Assembly (NCBI GenBank): GCA_027563935.2
Contig: CM050446.2
Span: 122,652,499-122,716,498 of the forward strand
Direction: 5' to 3'
Source of the DNA: Costus lasius
Lineage: Eukaryota; Streptophyta; Magnoliopsida; Zingiberales; Costaceae
DNA length: 64,000 bases
How positions within the stretch are numbered: the first letter of the stretch is position 1; each line of letters begins with the position of its first letter. Shown here one piece after another: positions 59,611 through 64,000 of this stretch. A program made the position numbers and the translations under genes. The notes below the pieces were generated by a model that was not told the origin of the DNA, did not search any database, and saw only the letters and a program-made list of their open reading frames with translations.

Positions 59611-60116
59611 TTGCTGCTTTTGATTTTTTTTTTTTTTTTGTCACGTGATTTACACGTAACTCGTTTTCCCTTTCACGCTTTTTCCTTCTCTTGTTTTCTT
59701 TTCTCTCTCGTGACTTTCTTCTCTTATATACACAGCATTAGTTTTCTATGGTCCTTAGCATCAACAGAAAATATTTGTCAATCAAAATCGGACAAGCCTA
59801 TATATAACCCTAGTAATAAACTCTACTATACTTATATTTACCTCTATTGAGCTATATGTCATAGTCTCTCATCTACAGTAGCTTGAATTGAAAGTTGTTT
59901 ATTATCACAAATAGGAAGGGGGGAGGGCAGGGGTTGAGCAATTGGTATTATTGATTATCAAATTTAGAATCTAAATTTTTATTACTATTACCTAACTAAT
60001 TTAGAAAATTACTTAATATTAACCAAATCTTTACTAAAGCTATCGATTTTACCATCTACTTTTATATTATTAAAAGCATATATTATTACAAAACCAAACC
60101 AATTACCGAATTAAAA

Positions 60117-60117
<1 letters not shown>

Positions 60118-60171
<54 letters not shown>
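60118..60171. repeat. (TTA)n microsatellite, about 18 units
   Basis: Uninterrupted TTA repeat ending at atcattat. Confidence 0.95.
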
Positions 60172-60172
<1 letters not shown>

Positions 60173-60781
60173 CATTATATATTATTTCAGTAATTTTGAT
60201 AAATTTAATAAATTACTTTTTACCCTTACTATTACTAAAAATCGAATAGCAAAGAATGTCACCGTTACCAAATTTACAAATTTTTTCAATATAATTGTTA
60301 AATTAAGTTTTTATCAGTTTTTTTTCTCACCCCTAAATGGTGATATTTAGCCTCGTTGATTGGACTTGTCACCTCAGTATTACGGTATGTCTAAAATGGT
60401 TTGGTTGTCATGTATTGGACAGTCGATCACTTAAAACAATAGATTGACTTGTCTAGATATCTTACCCAAAATTGCCCTAGGAGCCTACTTGCTTCACTAA
60501 AACTATCCAGTAAGCATGTTAAATCAGGCCTCTATCAGGATGAGCTTGCCTAATTGACAAGTAAACAATTGAGTGTACTCAATTAGCTCTACTGAGTATG
60601 ATTGACAGATCAGGTAGTTCAACTTAGGAACACTATATCAGACTCACTTCTTAGTTTTAGGGACTACTTTGCACACTAATGTGGAATAAAATTTTTCTTA
60701 CAAACAAGCTGTTAATTGGTTGTTGCAGAAGCATAACATAAAATCAATTGTGCAAATTGCACAGCAATAGCAACAATGATC

Positions 60782-63425
60782 CTACATAGGAAATTGAAGT
60801 ACCTCGTGCACAATGGCGGAAGGTACTGCAGAACCAATAAGAGCAGGCGAAGAACGACGCCTGATATTATCAATTCTTCCTCTTCTAAGGGCTTCTGGAT
60901 TTATACCTGCCTTGTGAGCTGCGACAACCCCTATAGCTTCCCAGTAGTTTTGGACTTTCAACTAAAAAGTCAAATCATTTGATGGTTTAAATACCCGGTT
61001 CAATAGACAAGAAGAACGAGACACGGCTATAAAAAATGCCAAACATACCGCTTTCATGCCGAACTTCTCAGGTGTATCATTCAGCACAGTTTCATTCTCC
61101 TGAACCACAATTATCAGAGGCTGCAATGCAATCAAAACCCAATATCTTTTACACATCTGCAAGCAATAAAGAATGAAATACACGATAATCTAATACATTT
61201 GTTTTACTTTTGCTACTAATTTTGACATGTTAAAGATAGAATATGTGGAGAAAGAACTTGCATGGCGAAGTGTACAAACACGTAACTTGATACGCCAGCA
61301 GACATGCATTTTGAAATATTAACCAAAGTTATTAATGGTAATAAGCTCGTTTAGTCTTATCAACCAATACAACTATCATTTCAAATCGGAACACGAATTG
61401 GTGTCACAGACTCCATCGTTAGACTTGGCTCCATCTTAAAGCTCAAAGTCCCTAGTCAATAGCTTGTGAGATATACTCTAGCAGCTCACATAACGTATTC
61501 TATTGTTATGAACTAACCATTGCTCAATAAGTTCGAGACCAGGAGGGATCAGATCAGAGACTATAAAGCAAAACCAGTGTACACATGTTAACTTATATAA
61601 GGTAAGATTATTGTCCTCCTACCTCAGACGCGGGGGACTAAATTGGGTGGCCTAATCTAAATATTAAATAATAAAAACTTAAATTATGTTAGTTTGACGA
61701 ACTTACTATGGCTCAGAACAAATGGTACCTTTGATAACATTGGATAGAATTATCATTCACTATAAAAAAAAAACACGTGAAATTGATACCTCGGAATTTT
61801 TTGAACTAGCAAATGCAAGAGCAGCATCTCCTCCACAAGCATCAGCCGGAAGAATAACGCTGTCCACGTCTCCCGCTCCTATGTATCCATCATTGTATGA
61901 TCCGTTTGCCCTCGTCACATATTGGGGAGCAGAACTTAGTCCAGCAAGCACACAAGGCAAGAATGTGTAACCAATCTATTGTATATAGAGTTATTGAAGA
62001 TTAGGTATACAACTGTAAACATAGTAACTAAATCAATCAGAACCAACAATTGCAAGATGCAAGATAGTGAAAATTGAGCAGAAAAACGGAGATACGAGTT
62101 TAGGCAATAAAAATACATTGTCACAAAAATTTAGTGAAAGGAATGCAAAACATGTCAGGCTTCACAAAATTGCATGAATTTAGGATCTACTAAGGACTAA
62201 GGTCTAGATTGGACGTAGTCAGTATGTCCTATTGGAACAACTTTTTTCAGCGGACACCATGAACACTCAAGATAAATATGCCTCCGCCAAACTCAATAGA
62301 CTATTAGAATAATCATGTAAAAAACAATTAAAGATGTAAAATAGATTCAGTAAAATAATCCAATATAATTCTCTTTTTCTTTCCTTCATGTTGCGAAGAA
62401 CAATTGAAAAATAGAATAACAGAATTTCTCCCATGGTTTTGTATCATTATTCTTCTCAATTTCCTCTCATATCCAATAAAATGCGTCTATTCATATAGCA
62501 GTTAAGATACTACAAAGTGACACATACAATGAATCAATCACCAATCATTATTCATAAATCAGTTGCAGAGGCCTACATAAGATTTTCCCAAGTGGTTTAT
62601 GCTTCAACGCTGAGTGAAAAAGAGCTCGCTGTAAATCAACTTTCCTACTACGCCACATATCTACTTATTACTCTTAGAAAACATGTTAGTTACAAAAGGT
62701 GTACGAGGTTCATGAAAATCCTATTGGTGTAAGAAACCAGGATGATAACAGCAAAATTAGTAGTAACATCTATCTACCTATCAAGATTTAGCATTTTCTC
62801 TACTCACCTCTTCAGCAGCAGATTTAGGCGACACTGAAGAACTTATTGAATCAGGCAATAGTGCAGGTGCATGAGCACAAGGTATCTGAAACTCCCTCAC
62901 CACAAGATGGCTGATAATTGCTTCGACTCCAGCCAAAGTATCTACGCCCTTTAGCATATTTAAGATAACGTTAAAACAAGTTGAAATATGCCCAACTGTA
63001 TGCCTAAGACACTGTAAACTTAAGCATTTAGGATGTCATTTCATTAAACCTCAGTTAATTGTGTGAGCTAGTTGATTTGTCTCCAGAATGAGTAATGACA
63101 CTACAATTCAGGATCATAAACATAATAATATGACAAGAATCAAATAGTGAAATAACAATTATAACTTATGATGATTCTATCAGAGGCCCATGGCAAAAGC
63201 AAGGATGCGATAAATCAACCTCATCAAAGAGACCAGAAATAAGAAAATTACCTTTCCTTGTCGGTAATCTTGAATTCCTTCATCATCTTCTGGAAAACGC
63301 CCCACTACTGCCACCGCATTTATTTTTGACTTGCTAAGTAGAGAGTGCACAGCTCTTAACAGTGAATCAGGATGCTGAATCCTTCCTGTCGATTTCCCAC
63401 AGTTTGGATCAATCCATTTCTCAAC
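60782..63425 (-). CDS. DUF3326 family protein, C-terminal five exons (partial)
   Basis: Exons on the minus strand in order: 63252-63425, 62808-62948, 61790-61975, 61049-61120, 60782-60961. All junctions are phase 0 with GT-AG ends, giving 250 residues and a TAG stop at 60782-60784. The upstream exons lie beyond the right edge. Recognised blocks: HPDSLLRAVHSLL, AVAVVGRFPEDDEGIQDYRQ, GVDTLAGVEAIISHLVVREF, IPCAHAPALLP, AAEE|IGYTFLPCVLAGLSSAPQ, ADACGGDAALAF, PLIIVVQENETVLNDTPEKF, NYWEAIGVVAAHKAGINPEA. These match, from memory, DUF3326 proteins of cyanobacteria and plants, which suggests a plastid protein of cyanobacterial origin. The biochemical role is unknown. The C-terminal IVHEVLQFPM tail is short and could instead be read-through past a donor (gag/gtactt) with a further exon downstream. 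Confidence 0.8.
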
Positions 63426-64000
63426 CTACAGAGGGTGATAAATGTTCAGCCGGAAAACTTTGCTTCTTTCCTTCACAAAAGGGATCCATCAATAATCCAT
63501 ACGGTTAAATTAAGTGGTACTACTTGTATAAGGACAATTGAAGGTAGAAGCATTTAATTCAAAGTGAAAATTTATAACATTAACTACCATAAGCTTAAGT
63601 AAGAAAGTAAAATTTGATCAATATAAAATTCACACTGAACTTATTAAGTTGGCAGCCGTTGGAAAGTTATGTCAGAATTCCACATTGAACAAAACCAAAA
63701 TTTTTATACCTAAATTAAATTATATACGTTGAATAGTTAAATGAATAGAGATCAGACAGATATATTTGCGGTTTATATGCCAGTCTCTCTAGTTTAAAAT
63801 CTCGACATATCTTATGCAGGAAAAGCAGAACCGTAGTGAAGGAGATCGTTTTGACCCACTAAACTTCAGAAAATCAAATTTGCTCCTAAAGTTAACACTA
63901 TTCGCTTGAGGGAGTTTACCTAATAGTTAACTGAATAGAGATCAAACAGATATATTTGCGGTTTATATGCCAGTCTCACTAGTTTAAAATTTTGACATAT
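63426..64000. other. Intron or upstream part of the DUF3326 gene
   Basis: No further DUF3326 exon was recognised on the minus strand. It holds the direct repeat described at 63732. Confidence 0.5.
63732..64000. repeat. Direct repeat, about 80 bp, spaced 189 bp
   Basis: atagatatatttgcgg-type sequence: gatatatttgcggtttatat with its flanks occurs at 63732-63811 and 63921-64000, nearly identical. It lies in an intron or upstream flank of the DUF3326 gene. The second copy runs to the window edge. Confidence 0.9.

Larger units (their letters stand above)
57442..60781. other. Intergenic region between the acidic protein gene and the DUF3326 gene
   Basis: No convincing gene. It contains a 138-bp tandem duplication (58525), a TA run (58807-58820), a C/T-rich minisatellite-like tract (59190-59610) and a TTA microsatellite (60118). 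Open frames at 58844-59850 read Pro/Arg/Ser-rich low complexity. Confidence 0.5.

Noticed and set aside
58844..59850. Several long plus-strand frames
   Set aside because: Produced by the C/T-rich minisatellite. Three phases are open at once and the readings are low complexity.

Overview
This is plant nuclear DNA, probably from an angiosperm and possibly a monocot. The evidence is spliced genes with GT-AG introns, GC-rich exons in AT-rich surroundings, plant-type germin-like and GH31 genes, and nested LTR retrotransposons of the Athila, chromovirus and Ty1/copia kinds. The monocot guess rests only on exon GC content. I found no bacterial, organellar or viral gene sets and no CRISPR.

Layout. 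1-604: first exon of a GH31 alpha-xylosidase/alpha-glucosidase gene reading leftwards out of the window. 1168-6475: copy 1 of a duplicated segment carrying a two-exon germin-like gene. About 6900-37110: a transposon complex of roughly 30 kb. It holds a solo LTR (6902-8778), an LTR fragment (8784-9910), a decayed Athila-like element (9911-19949) that hosts further solo LTRs, and a decayed Ty1/copia element (20458-36606 and a little beyond). The copia element is split by a 10.6-kb Athila-like element (24692-35282) with a perfect target duplication, and its 3' end holds two hAT MITEs. 37127-40425: copy 2 of the duplicated segment, with a second germin-like gene differing by three residues. 41817-45485: a complete three-exon GH31 gene. 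47007-52291: a 5'-truncated L1-type LINE. 56872-57441: an intronless gene for an acidic protein of unknown function. 60782-63425: the last five exons of a DUF3326 family gene running off the right edge.

Genes. The germin-like pair and the GH31 pair both encode secreted proteins likely to act in the cell wall or apoplast: a Mn-binding cupin oxidase/SOD-type protein and a xyloglucan-trimming alpha-xylosidase. They look like a small local duplication later pushed apart by retrotransposons. The unknown acidic protein and the DUF3326 protein have no visible link to them.

Most unusual observations. (1) The Athila-type LTRs carry clusters of imperfect palindromes whose arms differ between LTRs while the dyad symmetry is kept. 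(2) The same kind of cluster lies inside the 24692-35282 element, ahead of its accessory ORF. (3) Two tRNA-like modules, with B-box-like and A-box-like sequences and each followed by a T run, sit near one end of a chromovirus-like solo LTR.
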